A stretch of 64,000 nt of DNA from Gordonia aichiensis NBRC 108223 (GTDB lineage Bacteria; Actinomycetota; Actinomycetes; Mycobacteriales; Mycobacteriaceae). The stretch covers positions 434,001 to 498,000 of the forward strand of contig NZ_BANR01000004.1 in NCBI RefSeq assembly GCF_000332975.1, in the 5' to 3' direction. Both the position numbers and the translations under genes were made by a program. A model generated the notes under the pieces. That model was not told the origin of the DNA and did not search any database. It saw only the letters and a list, made by a program, of their open reading frames with translations. This document shows, in pieces, positions 17,766 to 26,565 of the stretch (within the stretch, counting starts at the first letter, position 1; the number at the start of each line of letters is the position of its first letter).

Positions 17766-18932
17766 TCACCTATCCCCGCGCGGAAGGCCGAGGAGACGCT
17801 CGGCGATCACATTGCGTTGAATCTCGTTGGTACCGGCATAGATCGGTCCGGACAGCGAGAACAGGTAGCCGTCCATCCATGCGTCGTTGATCTCCGCCCC
17901 GGTGCCCTGCAGGTCCAGTGCGGTTTCGTGTGCTGCGATGTCCCACTGCGACCAGAACACCTTGTTGATCGACGACTCCATGCCCAGCTGACCGCCCGCC
18001 GCCAGTCGACTGACCGTCGCGTACGTCGACAACTCGTATGCGCGCGAGCCGATCCAGGCGTCGGCGACGCGAGCACCGACATCCGAATCCGTGGGGACGC
18101 TGTGCCGCTGCGTTTTCCAGAGTTCGACGAGGCGGTCGGTGGTTGCCAGGAAGCGACCGGGTGAGCGTAGCGACAGTCCGCGCTCGTTGGCGGCGGTACT
18201 CATCGCGACCCGCCATCCGTTGTCGACCTCGCCGATGACCCCGGAGGCGCCCGGGTCGGCCGGATCGTCGGGAACGAAGACGTTCTCGCAGAACAGTTCT
18301 GCGAATCCCGGCTCACCGTCGAGCTGGGGGATGGGTCGGACGGTGACGCCCGGGCTGCGGAGATCGAACATGAAGTAGGTCAATCCGCGATGCCGCTGCG
18401 CCGTGGTGTCGGTGCGGAACAGGCCGAAGGCCCGATCGGCGAAGCTCGATCGTGAGCTCCATGTCTTCTGTCCGTTGAGTAGCCAACCACCGTCGGTGCG
18501 GGTGGCCGTCGAGCGAAGTGACGCGAGGTCGCTGCCCGCCTCGGGTTCGCTCCACGCCTGGCCCCAGATGTCGTCGGCGCGCGCCATACGCGGCATGATG
18601 CGCGCAAGTTGGTCGGGGTGCGCGTGTTCGAACAGGGTCGGTGCCAACAGGAAGATCCCGTTCTGGCTCACTCGCCCGGGAGCGCCCGACCGGTAGTACT
18701 CCTCCTCGAACACGACCCAGTGCAGCAGCGGGGCGTCGCGTCCACCGAATTCTTCCGGCCAACTGACCACCGACATGCGGTCGGCTGCCATGGTGCGCTC
18801 CCACTCGCGGTGGGCCTCGAACCCCTCCGCGGTATCCATCGACGGAAGCGGTTGTGCCGGAACGTGGTCGGCGAGCCAGGCTCGGACCTCGGAGCGAAAT
18901 GATTCCGTGGCGGCGTCGAATGTGAGGTCCAT
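17766..18932 (-). CDS. Acyl-CoA dehydrogenase, FadE31-like subunit
   Basis: The 388-residue protein is a full-length acyl-CoA dehydrogenase. The substrate and flavin motifs are WGQAWSEPEAGSDLASL near residue 124, GWLLNGQKTWSS near 148, and the C-terminal GPIYAGTNEIQRNVIAERLL near 362. The VSWPEEFGGRDAP motif near residue 56 and the long N-terminal domain are typical of the sterol-type FadE enzymes. It sits 3 nt after the enoyl-CoA hydratase gene and 3 nt before the short FadE32-like gene. The role is likely dehydrogenation of a bicyclic C/D-ring acyl-CoA; side-chain CoA esters are the main alternative. Confidence 0.82.
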   Translation of the reverse strand: MDLTFDAATESFRSEVRAWLADHVPAQPLPSMDTAEGFEAHREWERTMAADRMSVVSWPEEFGGRDAPLLHWVVFEEEYYRSGAPGRVSQNGIFLLAPTLFEHAHPDQLARIMPRMARADDIWGQAWSEPEAGSDLASLRSTATRTDGGWLLNGQKTWSSRSSFADRAFGLFRTDTTAQRHRGLTYFMFDLRSPGVTVRPIPQLDGEPGFAELFCENVFVPDDPADPGASGVIGEVDNGWRVAMSTAANERGLSLRSPGRFLATTDRLVELWKTQRHSVPTDSDVGARVADAWIGSRAYELSTYATVSRLAAGGQLGMESSINKVFWSQWDIAAHETALDLQGTGAEINDAWMDGYLFSLSGPIYAGTNEIQRNVIAERLLGLPRGDR

Positions 18933-18935
18933 CGA

Positions 18936-19859
18936 TCAGCTCCTGTTCGACGTCGAACCGGCCGACGCCTTCATGGACTTCGCGTCCATGCCGCCGAGGG
19001 AGTCGCCACCGGAGGATTCGGCGTTCGCCGAGTGGGCGAAGTGGTGCCACCCGAACACAGAATCCATCGCGGTGCGCATGCCCATCTGGTCCTCGCAGAT
19101 GTTCACCGCCTTCTTGGACAGGAACAGCCCCTGCATCGGCATGGCGACGATCTGTTCGCAGATCGCGTCGACCTTGTCGGACAGTGCCTCTCGCTCCACG
19201 ACATGATTGACCATGCCCCATTGCGCTGCCTGCGCGGCGGTAAATCGCTCGCCGGTGAACAGGATCTCCTTGGCGCGGCGGGGTCCGAGCACGTAGGCGT
19301 GTGCGAAGTACTCGACTCCGGGGATGCCCATGCGCGCAACGGGGTCGGAGAAGAATGCGTCGTCGGAGGCGACGATGAAGTCGCACACCCAGCTGAGCAT
19401 CAGGCCGCCGGCGATGCACGCTCCGTGCACCGCTGCGATCATCGGCTTGGGGATCTCCCGCCACCGACGGCACATGCCGAGATAGACCTCGGTCTCGCGG
19501 GCAAGCCGCTGATCGGCCCCGGTCTTGTCCGTGTGATCCCAGTGCAGGGCGGCGACGTTGTCGTAGTAGGTGTCGAAGTCGCGCTCCGGAGTGCCGATGT
19601 CGTGGCCGGCCGAGAAGTGTTTGCCATTGGCCCGCAGCACGATGACCTTGACGGCGGCGTCGTCGACAGCCCTGCGGAAGGCCGCGTCCAGCGAGTACGT
19701 CATCACCGAGTTCTGGGCGTTGCGGTACTCGGGCCGGTTCAGCGTCACGTACGCGACGGCGCCGTTGGGTCCGCCGACCTCGTAGGCGACGGGAGACGTG
19801 TCCGGGCCGAGGTCGTCGGGGCCCAGTGGGGTGGGGATCACGGCATCGCTCATGCTCAC
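18936..19859 (-). CDS. Enoyl-CoA hydratase/isomerase, first gene of the KstR2-type operon
   Basis: The 307-residue crotonase-fold protein has AYVTLNRPEYRNAQNS near residue 34, the oxyanion-hole strand ANGKHFSAGHDIG near 76 and the second oxyanion loop AAVHGACIAGGLMLSWVCD near 141. The usual second catalytic acid position is in DPVARMGIPG. The C-terminal tail beyond residue 280 is a low-complexity Ser/Gly-rich extension. GTG 19859 is the longest start; ATG 19853 two codons later is equally possible. It leads an operon with three acyl-CoA dehydrogenases. A KstR2-like palindrome lies just upstream of the start codon, so it probably belongs to the late C/D-ring stage of sterol breakdown. Confidence 0.85.
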   Translation of the reverse strand: MSMSDAVIPTPLGPDDLGPDTSPVAYEVGGPNGAVAYVTLNRPEYRNAQNSVMTYSLDAAFRRAVDDAAVKVIVLRANGKHFSAGHDIGTPERDFDTYYDNVAALHWDHTDKTGADQRLARETEVYLGMCRRWREIPKPMIAAVHGACIAGGLMLSWVCDFIVASDDAFFSDPVARMGIPGVEYFAHAYVLGPRRAKEILFTGERFTAAQAAQWGMVNHVVEREALSDKVDAICEQIVAMPMQGLFLSKKAVNICEDQMGMRTAMDSVFGWHHFAHSANAESSGGDSLGGMDAKSMKASAGSTSNRS

Positions 19860-19870
19860 GAGCCTAACCT

Positions 19871-19884
19871 AGCAAATGCTTGGT
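19871..19884. promoter_or_regulatory. KstR2-like operator box
   Basis: Read on the minus strand the site is ACCAAGCATTTGCT, which matches the KstR2 consensus AnCAAGnnCTTGnT at nine of ten fixed positions; C9 is replaced by T. It lies 12 bp upstream of the hydratase start, where a bound repressor would block transcription. KstR2 controls the propionate-side genes of sterol breakdown in related bacteria. Confidence 0.65.
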
Positions 19885-19960
19885 TGGTAGCCTCGACCGT
19901 CTCGGCGAGCGCGCCCACTTCCGGCTGCGCCGGTCGCGGGAGCCGACCGGCGCACGTGGT

Positions 19961-20446
19961 TCAGGGGATGTTGATGGTGGCGGTGCAGGAGTTCGTGGGG
20001 ATCGACCAGAGGCCGTTGCTGTTCACAGCGCTCAGCGTCAGTTTCACGCGTCCTTTGCCGGGTTCGTTGCGTGGAAAGCCGAATCCGAGGGTCCCGGTGT
20101 TGGGCGGCTTCGCCACACCATGCGATCGCATGGTGCCGTGCTTCCCGTTGTCGAGGTGTTTCCAGGTGAGGGTGGCGTCGGAGACGTAGCCCACGCCGAG
20201 CCACAGACTCGAAAATGTGACGAGCAGCGTGGTGAAACCGTCGTATTGGGTGACGTTGATGCCAGGGGGCGCGAACGGGACGTCGATGATGTTCGGACTC
20301 AGTCCGAAACATTGCGAGAGCGGGAACGAGCGGTTGTAGTCGGCTGATGCTGTGCCCGCTCCGTGTGCGAGACCGGTGGCTCCTCCGGCCACGATCGCCG
20401 CGGCGGCCATGCATGCGGTGGTGGTGCGAATTCGATTGCGAATCAT
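19961..20446 (-). CDS. Small secreted protein of unknown function
   Basis: The 161-residue product begins with a classical signal peptide: positively charged MIRNRIR, a hydrophobic Ala/Gly-rich core, and a likely cleavage after ASA near residue 33. The mature protein of about 128 residues has two cysteines (in SQCFG and NSCTA) that could form a disulfide joining its ends. The rest is Gly/Thr/Asn-rich and beta-like. ATG 20446 has AAAGGA 7 nt upstream, better than the longer in-frame start at 20533. A broken paralogue lies immediately upstream. I recognise no family beyond small exported proteins of Mycobacteriales. Confidence 0.78.
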   Translation of the reverse strand: MIRNRIRTTTACMAAAAIVAGGATGLAHGAGTASADYNRSFPLSQCFGLSPNIIDVPFAPPGINVTQYDGFTTLLVTFSSLWLGVGYVSDATLTWKHLDNGKHGTMRSHGVAKPPNTGTLGFGFPRNEPGKGRVKLTLSAVNSNGLWSIPTNSCTATINIP

Positions 20447-20484
20447 GTCTGTGTTCCTTTCGTGAGTGTTGGGGGCGCAGCGTG

Positions 20485-20656
20485 TCAGCTGAGGACCAAG
20501 GTGCCGCTGCACGACGTGGCCGGGATGGGCCACAGCGCATTGCGGTTGACCGACCGGAGCGAGATCTTGACCGCGCCCCGCCCTGCCTCACCCGGTGTGA
20601 AGGCCGGGCGTCGAGGCGGCGTCGTGTGTTGTCGGGTGGGTGAAGCGCCTGGACAT
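20485..20656 (-). pseudogene. Frameshifted, internally deleted paralogue of the secreted protein
   Basis: A strong AAGGAG and an ATG at 20656 start an open frame that ends after 22 codons. In a different frame, codons from 20601 to the stop at 20485 encode GRGAVKISLRSVNRNALWPI and the closing residues ATSCSGTLVLS. These align with GRVKLTLSAVNSNGLWSI and TNSCTATINIP at the C-terminus of the adjacent 161-residue secreted protein. The signal peptide and most of the mature region are missing. The simplest reading is a tandem duplicate that has decayed by deletion and frameshift. Confidence 0.7.
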
Positions 20657-20788
20657 GGTGTACTCCTTCGGTAGGAGGCCGACTCACTGTCTACACCGGG
20701 CAAAGCGGACGTTTCGTTAGCAGGAAATCCGATCCGTTATGCCACTGTGATCCGTCGGTCGGGCAGCGGAACGTGGAAGGGGCGGGCA

Positions 20789-21367
20789 ATGGATGACCGC
20801 AACGTGGTGTGGCAGTCGAGCAAAGTGTCTCGCGAGCAGCGCCCGCATCGCGGTGGCACGCTGTGGATAACCGGGCTCTCGGGATCTGGAAAATCCTCTG
20901 TCGCAATTGAACTCGAGCGTCGGCTGGTTGCGCAGGGACGCCCGGCGTATCTCATGGACGGCGACAATCTCCGGCACGGACTCAACTCCGACCTCGGCTT
21001 CGGCGACGACGACAGGCGCGAGAACATCAGGCGCACAGCCGAAGTCGCAGCGTTGTTTGCCGACTCGGGCTCGGTTGCGATCGTCTCCCTGATCTCGCCG
21101 TTCGCTGCCGAGCGCCAGCGCGCCCGAGAGATCCATGTGGAACGCGGACTCCCGTTCTACGAGATCTTTCTCGACACCTCCCTGCAGGAATGCGAGCGCC
21201 GTGATCCGAAAGGACTGTATGCGCGGGCGCGGCGCGGGGAGATCAGTCACTTCACCGGCATCGATTCGCCCTATGAGCGCCCCGAGGATCCGGATGTCGT
21301 GATCAGGCCTGCCGACGGTCTGCCCGCGGAGACCGCCGCGGCTGTCCTCGCCCAGCTGGGTCTGTGA
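20789..21367 (+). CDS. cysC: Adenylylsulfate (APS) kinase
   Basis: CysC phosphorylates adenosine 5'-phosphosulfate to PAPS, the donor for sulfotransferases and a sulfate-assimilation intermediate. The 192-residue protein has the P-loop GLSGSGKSS at residues 29-37, the DGDN motif at 57-60, the SLISPF substrate motif and the FTGIDSPYERP loop. ATG 20789 has AAGGGGCGG just upstream; the longer start at 20747 would add 14 unconserved residues. Many Mycobacteriales carry CysC fused to CysN, whereas this is a standalone kinase. It is followed by the PAP phosphatase gene cysQ, but no sulfate adenylyltransferase genes are nearby. Confidence 0.93.
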   Translation: MDDRNVVWQSSKVSREQRPHRGGTLWITGLSGSGKSSVAIELERRLVAQGRPAYLMDGDNLRHGLNSDLGFGDDDRRENIRRTAEVAALFADSGSVAIVSLISPFAAERQRAREIHVERGLPFYEIFLDTSLQECERRDPKGLYARARRGEISHFTGIDSPYERPEDPDVVIRPADGLPAETAAAVLAQLGL

Positions 21368-21508
21368 CGTGCGGGCACCGCTAGAGCGTTTGGTGGCTGC
21401 GGGTCCGAGTGCGGACGTTGTCGCCGATCGGCGAGCGTCGGTACCGTCGTCGTGTGCGGGGTCGGGCGCGCCTGCCCCTCCGAAGGGTGTCGTTGAAAGG
21501 GATCACGA

Positions 21509-22285
21509 GTGGACGATCGAAGCCTGGCGGGAGAGCTGGCAACCGCAGCAGGGGAGTTGCTCCTCGACATCCGTGCGAACAGCGGCCTGACCGGTCGGGC
21601 GCTCGGCGATGCCGGTGATCGACGCTCCGACGATTACATCCTCGGCCGACTCGCGCAGCTACGACCCGACGACGCGGTGCTCTCCGAGGAGTCGGCCGAC
21701 GACAAGGCGCGCCTGATCGCCCCGCGTGTGTGGATCGTCGACCCTGTCGACGGCACGCGTGAGTACGGGAACGTCGACGACGCCGGTGGCGGTCGTCGGG
21801 ACTGGGCCGTGCACGTCGCGCTCTGGTCGTCGACGGGCGGTGGAACGTTGATCGCCGGTGCTGTGGCGCTGCCCGCATTGGGCGTCACCTACGTCGACGA
21901 TCCGACGCCGGTCGCGCCGACCGAGGGCCTGGCCGACCTTCCGCGCGGCGACAAGCCGCGAGTCGTCGTGAGTGGTTCCCGTCCGCCCACGTTCTCGCAG
22001 GCCGTCGCCGACGCCATCGGTGGTGAGGTGCTCCAGATGGGCTCGGCGGGCGCCAAGGCGATGGCCGTGGTGCGCGGTGAGGCCGACGCCTACGTCCACG
22101 CGGGCGGACAGTACGAGTGGGATTCGGCGGCCCCGGTGGCCGTCGCGCAGGCACAAGGACTGTGGTGCAGCCGAATTGACGGTTCTCCTCTCGTCTACAA
22201 CCAGGACGACACCTACCTCCCCGACCTTGTGATCTGCCGACCGGAGTTGCGTGACACGATCATCGCAGTGACCGCAGCGGAGTGA
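21509..22285 (+). CDS. cysQ: 3'(2'),5'-bisphosphate nucleotidase
   Basis: CysQ removes the 3'-phosphate from PAP, the by-product of PAPS-dependent sulfotransfer, and can act on PAPS itself. The 258-residue protein shows the metal-dependent, lithium-sensitive phosphatase signature: SEES near residue 57, VWIVDPVDGTREY at about 74-86 and WDSAAPVAVA near 200. GTG 21509 follows GAAAGGGA by 6 nt. It lies 141 bp after cysC in the same direction and converges on eccA with only 27 bp between stop codons. Inositol monophosphatase is the alternative, but length and neighbour favour CysQ. Confidence 0.9.
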   Translation: MDDRSLAGELATAAGELLLDIRANSGLTGRALGDAGDRRSDDYILGRLAQLRPDDAVLSEESADDKARLIAPRVWIVDPVDGTREYGNVDDAGGGRRDWAVHVALWSSTGGGTLIAGAVALPALGVTYVDDPTPVAPTEGLADLPRGDKPRVVVSGSRPPTFSQAVADAIGGEVLQMGSAGAKAMAVVRGEADAYVHAGGQYEWDSAAPVAVAQAQGLWCSRIDGSPLVYNQDDTYLPDLVICRPELRDTIIAVTAAE

Positions 22286-22312
22286 CGGAGGGCCACTCAG
22301 AAGCGGATCACG

Positions 22313-24103
22313 TCACCGCGCCAATCCCGACATCAGGTTCGTGATGGCGGTGCGTACGTCGCGTGCCTCGATCCTCATCAGATCTTCCTGCGAGAGTGAG
22401 CTCAGATCGCCTGCGGATAGCCGATATTCACGCTCTTCTTCTGCGGATTCGATGATGTTCCGCACGAATCGGCCGTTGCCCGCGAGGTCGATGCCTCGGT
22501 GGATACCCTGTCCGGTCTCGCGCACGTCATGGTAGAGCGGAGTACAGGCCTGCTCGATCGCGGCCACTGCTTCGGGCGTCAGCGTCGAATCACGGCGTCG
22601 TGCAAGGTATTCGCCGATGCGGGCCAGCTCGTCTGGCGTGTAGGAGTCGAACCGGATGCGACGAGCGAACCGGGAGGCCAGGCCGTCGTTGGATGCGAGG
22701 AAGCGGTCGATCTCGGCGTCGTAGCCTGCGATGATCACGACGAGCCGGTCGCGGTTGTCCTCCATTCGTGCCAGCAGGGTGTCGACGGCTTCGCGGCCAA
22801 ACGCATCACCACCCGAGAGTCCCTGCTGGACAAGGGTATACGCCTCGTCGATGAACAGAACACCATCCATGGCCGAGTCGATCAGGGTCGACGTCTTGAT
22901 GGCGGTGCTGCCGAGGTGTTCGCCGACCATGTCGCGTCGGGTTGCCTCGATGACCTTGTCGGACTTGATGAATCCCAGACCGCAGTACATCTTCGCGATC
23001 ACCCGCGCCACGGTGGTCTTGCCGGTCCCTGGTGGCCCGGTGAACGCCAGATGCAAGCTGCGCGCCGACGTGGTCAGCCCGCGGTCGGCGCGCAGCCTCG
23101 CCAGCGTTGCTGCCGACCTGAGCTTGGCGACCTGTTCCTTGACAGACGTCAAGCCGATCTGGTCGTCGAGTTCTGCCTGTGCCGCGGCCACGAGGCTCTC
23201 CGCAGCGTGTGACTGGTCGTCGGTGTCGGTCGCCGATGCGAGCGTCGGCGGAGTCTGCGGCACGGACGCCGGGTCCCACGGGTCTGTCCGCGCTGCGATG
23301 TCGTCGACGGTGGTGACGGTGAGCCGCATCGACGGTGATCGGAGTGCTTCGGCGGCCGCCACGAGGGAGGGATCGGCCGCGAAGGCCTGTTCGAGCATGG
23401 AGGTGGCCTGCGCTTCCTTGCCCTCGCCCCGCAGAACCAGGCCATAGGTGTACGTCGCGCGACTTGCACACGCCGGAATGGCGCTGGTCATGGCGCGTTC
23501 GAGGCGTCGCACAGCCTCGGCGCTCATGCCGAGCTGGGCGCACGCGGTGCCGGTCAGATAGTCGCCGACCGTGCTCATGTGCGGATCGTGCCAATGCTCG
23601 GAGCGGGCCAGCGTCGACAACACATCCGGCCATCGCCCGGTCCGGAAGTAGAGTACGGCCTCGATGAACGTCACGATCGGCGTCCGGTGCGGGGCTTCGA
23701 TGGCGTCGAGTGCGTCGCGGGCCCCCGTGAAGTCATCGCCCGCGATCAGCGTTGCGGCATACGCGGCGGTGGCCTCGACCGCGTCGGACAGCGGATAGTC
23801 GAGGAACATGCCGGTGTACCAACGCCCGACGAGGGTCCGTGGAACGATGCCGAGCCTGCGTTGTTCCGCGCCGATGCGATCGCGGTGTCGGAACAGGGCG
23901 AGGAGGACCTCGTTCGACGACTCGCCGCAGACCAGGCGGCCGAGCCAGGCGTCGGCCATGCTCGCATCCCATTCGCTGGCGCGCCTGAATGCCTTGGCGG
24001 CCTGTGCTGCGTCGTCGACGGGGTCGGTGCCCTCCACCGGGATGCCCAGCGAGAGCACCCCGAGTTCGAAGAGCTGCCTCGCCTTGCGGACGTCGGTCAT
24101 CAT
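22313..24103 (-). CDS. eccA: Type VII secretion AAA+ ATPase, EccA family
   Basis: EccA proteins are cytosolic hexameric ATPases that assist ESX type VII secretion. The 596-residue protein has the EccA layout: a TPR-like helical N-terminal domain (residues 1-260), a linker, and a CbxX/CfxQ-type AAA+ domain with Walker A GPPGTGKTT (356-364), Walker B VLFIDEAY (415-422) and the sensor/Arg-finger region SRFARRIRFDSY near 480. ATG codons at 24103 and 24100 are both possible. None of the other ESX components (EccB-E, EsxAB, PE/PPE, MycP) is visible in the window, so this copy stands alone. Confidence 0.88.
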   Translation of the reverse strand: MMTDVRKARQLFELGVLSLGIPVEGTDPVDDAAQAAKAFRRASEWDASMADAWLGRLVCGESSNEVLLALFRHRDRIGAEQRRLGIVPRTLVGRWYTGMFLDYPLSDAVEATAAYAATLIAGDDFTGARDALDAIEAPHRTPIVTFIEAVLYFRTGRWPDVLSTLARSEHWHDPHMSTVGDYLTGTACAQLGMSAEAVRRLERAMTSAIPACASRATYTYGLVLRGEGKEAQATSMLEQAFAADPSLVAAAEALRSPSMRLTVTTVDDIAARTDPWDPASVPQTPPTLASATDTDDQSHAAESLVAAAQAELDDQIGLTSVKEQVAKLRSAATLARLRADRGLTTSARSLHLAFTGPPGTGKTTVARVIAKMYCGLGFIKSDKVIEATRRDMVGEHLGSTAIKTSTLIDSAMDGVLFIDEAYTLVQQGLSGGDAFGREAVDTLLARMEDNRDRLVVIIAGYDAEIDRFLASNDGLASRFARRIRFDSYTPDELARIGEYLARRRDSTLTPEAVAAIEQACTPLYHDVRETGQGIHRGIDLAGNGRFVRNIIESAEEEREYRLSAGDLSSLSQEDLMRIEARDVRTAITNLMSGLAR

Positions 24104-24115
24104 CCCCCCACTAAC

Positions 24116-24159
24116 TCCGATTGAACCGCTTCGCGGAAGTCCGATTGAACCGCTTCGCG
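24116..24159. repeat. Two-copy tandem repeat, 24-bp period
   Basis: TCCGATTGAACCGCTTCGCG occurs identically at 24116-24135 and 24140-24159, with a 4-bp spacer. Each unit contains ATTGAACC next to a self-complementary CGCTTCGCG. It lies between the divergent eccA and purL genes and could be a regulator binding site or a simple slippage product. Confidence 0.75.
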
Positions 24160-24237
24160 TAGATCAATCACCGTAGTCGTTGCATCGTGCGATCGGGTCC
24201 GGGTCGACACAGTCCGAGGCCGATGGGTGCCGGACGG

Positions 24238-24243
24238 TAGAAT
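24238..24243 (+). promoter_or_regulatory. -10 box of a leaderless purL promoter
   Basis: TAGAAT ends 7 nt before the GTG at 24251. In Mycobacteriales a TAnnnT hexamer with this spacing places the transcription start on the first base of the start codon. Confidence 0.6.
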
Positions 24244-24250
24244 CTGGCAG

Positions 24251-26551
24251 GTGAGCGATCCCGTGGAGACCGTGTCTGTGGATTCAACCGAGCGGGCAGC
24301 CGACAGCCCCGATCAGCCCCAGCCCTACAAAGAACTCGGACTCAAGGACGACGAGTACGAGCGCATCAAGCAGATCCTGGGTCGGAGACCAACCGATTCC
24401 GAGCTGGCCATGTACTCGGTGATGTGGTCGGAGCACTGCAGCTACAAGTCGTCGAAGGTGCATCTGCGCTACTTCGGTGAGACCACCACCGAGGAGATGC
24501 GCGCAGGAATGCTCGCAGGCATCGGTGAGAACGCGGGCGTTGTCGACATCGGGGACGGCTGGGCGGTGACGTTCAAGGTCGAATCACACAACCACCCGAG
24601 CTACGTCGAGCCCTATCAGGGTGCTGCGACCGGCGTCGGCGGCATCGTCCGCGACATCATGGCGATGGGCGCACGCCCGATCGCGGTCATGGACCAGCTG
24701 CGCTTCGGCCGGGCCGATGCACCCGACACACGGCGAGTGCTCGATGGTGTAGTCCGTGGCGTCGGTGGCTACGGCAATTCACTCGGACTCCCGAACATCG
24801 GCGGCGAGACGGTCTTCGATTCGAGCTACGCCGGAAACCCCCTGGTCAACGCCCTGTGTGCGGGTGCGCTACGCACCGAGGACCTGCAGCTGGCTTTCGC
24901 ATCGGGTGCCGGTAACAAGATCATCCTGTTCGGTGCCCGCACCGGACTCGACGGAATCGGCGGTGTGTCGGTGCTGGCGTCGGAGACCTTCGACGACACC
25001 GGCGAGTCCGGTCCCAACCGCAAGAAGCTGCCGAGCGTCCAGGTGGGCGACCCGTTCACCGAGAAGGTGCTCATCGAGTGCTGCCTCGAGCTGTACCACG
25101 CGGGGCTGGTAGTCGGCATCCAGGATCTCGGCGGCGCCGGACTCTCCTGTGCGACATCGGAATTGGCATCGGCCGGCGACGGCGGCATGAGAATCGAACT
25201 CGAGAAGGTGCCGATGCGCGCCGAGGGCATGACCCCCGCCGAGGTGCTCTCGAGCGAGTCGCAGGAGCGCATGTGCGCGGTCGTCACCCCGGAGAACGTC
25301 GACGCCTTCCTCGCCGTGTGCCGTAAGTGGGACGTGCTGGCCACCGTGATCGGCGAGGTCACCGATGGTGACAACCTGGTCATCACGTGGCACGGTGAGA
25401 CCGTTGTCGACGTCCCGCCGCGAACCGTGGCGCACGAGGGTCCGGTATACGAGCGTCCCGTCGCCCGACCGGAGTGGCAGGACGGTGTGGTCGAATCGAC
25501 GACGGAGGCGCTCAAGCGCCCGTCGACCCCCGACGAACTGCGTCAGACGTTGCTCGACATGCTCGAGTCCCCCGCACTGTGCAGCCGCAGGTTCATCACC
25601 GATCAGTACGACCGTTACGTGCGCGGCAACACCGTGCTCGCAGAACATGCCGACTCCGGTGTGATCCGCATCGACGAGAAGACCGGTCGCGGAATCGCTC
25701 TGGCCACAGACGCATCAGGGCGCTATACCTTCCTCGATCCGTATCGGGGCGCTCAACTCGCGTTGGCTGAGGCATATCGCAACGTTGCGGCATCGGGCGC
25801 GACACCGCGCGCGGTGACCAACTGCCTCAACTTCGGTTCGCCCGAGGACCCGGGGGTGATGTGGCAGTTCCAACAGGCCGTTCACGGACTCGCCGATGGT
25901 TGCAGACAGCTCGGCATCCCGGTCACGGGCGGCAACGTGAGCTTCTACAACCAGACCGGGTCGACGCCGATCCTGCCAACCCCGGTGGTCGGTGTGCTCG
26001 GCGTGATCGACGACGTGCATCGTCGGCTTCCGACCGACTTCGGGACCGAGCCCGGTGAAACGCTCATCCTGCTCGGTGAGACGCGGGACGAGTTCGACGG
26101 CTCCATCTGGGCGGAGGTCGCCTACGACCATCTCGGCGGTGTGCCGCCGCAGGTCGACCTCGATCACGAAAAACTGTTGGCCGACATCCTGACCGCGGCG
26201 TCACGCGACGGCTTGGTCTCGGCTGCGCATGATCTCAGCGAGGGCGGGCTGATCCAGGCCGTCGTCGAATCAGCGCTGGCGGGCGAAACCGGCTGTCGCA
26301 TCCTGCTTCCCGAGGACGCCGACCCGTTCGTGTGGTTGTTCTCCGAATCGTCGGGCCGCGTGCTGGTTGCTGTGCCGCGCACAGAGGAGTCGCGGTTCAC
26401 CTCGATGCTCACCGCCCGGCAGATGCCGTGGACGCGTATCGGCGTCGTCGATCAGGGATCGGACTCCGTGACCGTGCAAGACCAGTTCGAGGTCACGCTC
26501 GACGAACTGCGTGCCGTGCACGAGGGCACACTGCCGAAACTGTTCGGGTGA
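24251..26551 (+). CDS. purL: Phosphoribosylformylglycinamidine synthase subunit II
   Basis: PurL catalyses the fourth step of purine synthesis, converting FGAR to FGAM with ATP and with ammonia supplied by PurQ via PurS. The 766-residue protein is the short bacterial form. It shows [20 protein letters not shown] near residue 42, the ATP-site [15 protein letters not shown] near 110, and two AIRS-type halves with [11 protein letters not shown] and [10 protein letters not shown] in the second. It is nearly colinear with mycobacterial PurL. GTG 24251 is chosen because it lies 7 nt after a -10 box and gives the mycobacterial N-terminus; GTG 24227 would place the promoter inside the gene. PurS and PurQ are not in the window. 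Confidence 0.95.
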   Translation: MSDPVETVSVDSTERAADSPDQPQPYKELGLKDDEYERIKQILGRRPTDSELAMYSVMWSEHCSYKSSKVHLRYFGETTTEEMRAGMLAGIGENAGVVDIGDGWAVTFKVESHNHPSYVEPYQGAATGVGGIVRDIMAMGARPIAVMDQLRFGRADAPDTRRVLDGVVRGVGGYGNSLGLPNIGGETVFDSSYAGNPLVNALCAGALRTEDLQLAFASGAGNKIILFGARTGLDGIGGVSVLASETFDDTGESGPNRKKLPSVQVGDPFTEKVLIECCLELYHAGLVVGIQDLGGAGLSCATSELASAGDGGMRIELEKVPMRAEGMTPAEVLSSESQERMCAVVTPENVDAFLAVCRKWDVLATVIGEVTDGDNLVITWHGETVVDVPPRTVAHEGPVYERPVARPEWQDGVVESTTEALKRPSTPDELRQTLLDMLESPALCSRRFITDQYDRYVRGNTVLAEHADSGVIRIDEKTGRGIALATDASGRYTFLDPYRGAQLALAEAYRNVAASGATPRAVTNCLNFGSPEDPGVMWQFQQAVHGLADGCRQLGIPVTGGNVSFYNQTGSTPILPTPVVGVLGVIDDVHRRLPTDFGTEPGETLILLGETRDEFDGSIWAEVAYDHLGGVPPQVDLDHEKLLADILTAASRDGLVSAAHDLSEGGLIQAVVESALAGETGCRILLPEDADPFVWLFSESSGRVLVAVPRTEESRFTSMLTARQMPWTRIGVVDQGSDSVTVQDQFEVTLDELRAVHEGTLPKLFG

Positions 26552-26565
26552 GCTGAGAAGACGAC

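Noticed and set aside
22313..24103. Beginning of a full ESX secretion locus
   Set aside because: Neighbours on both sides are cysQ and purL; no EccB-E, EsxAB, PE/PPE or mycosin gene is visible.
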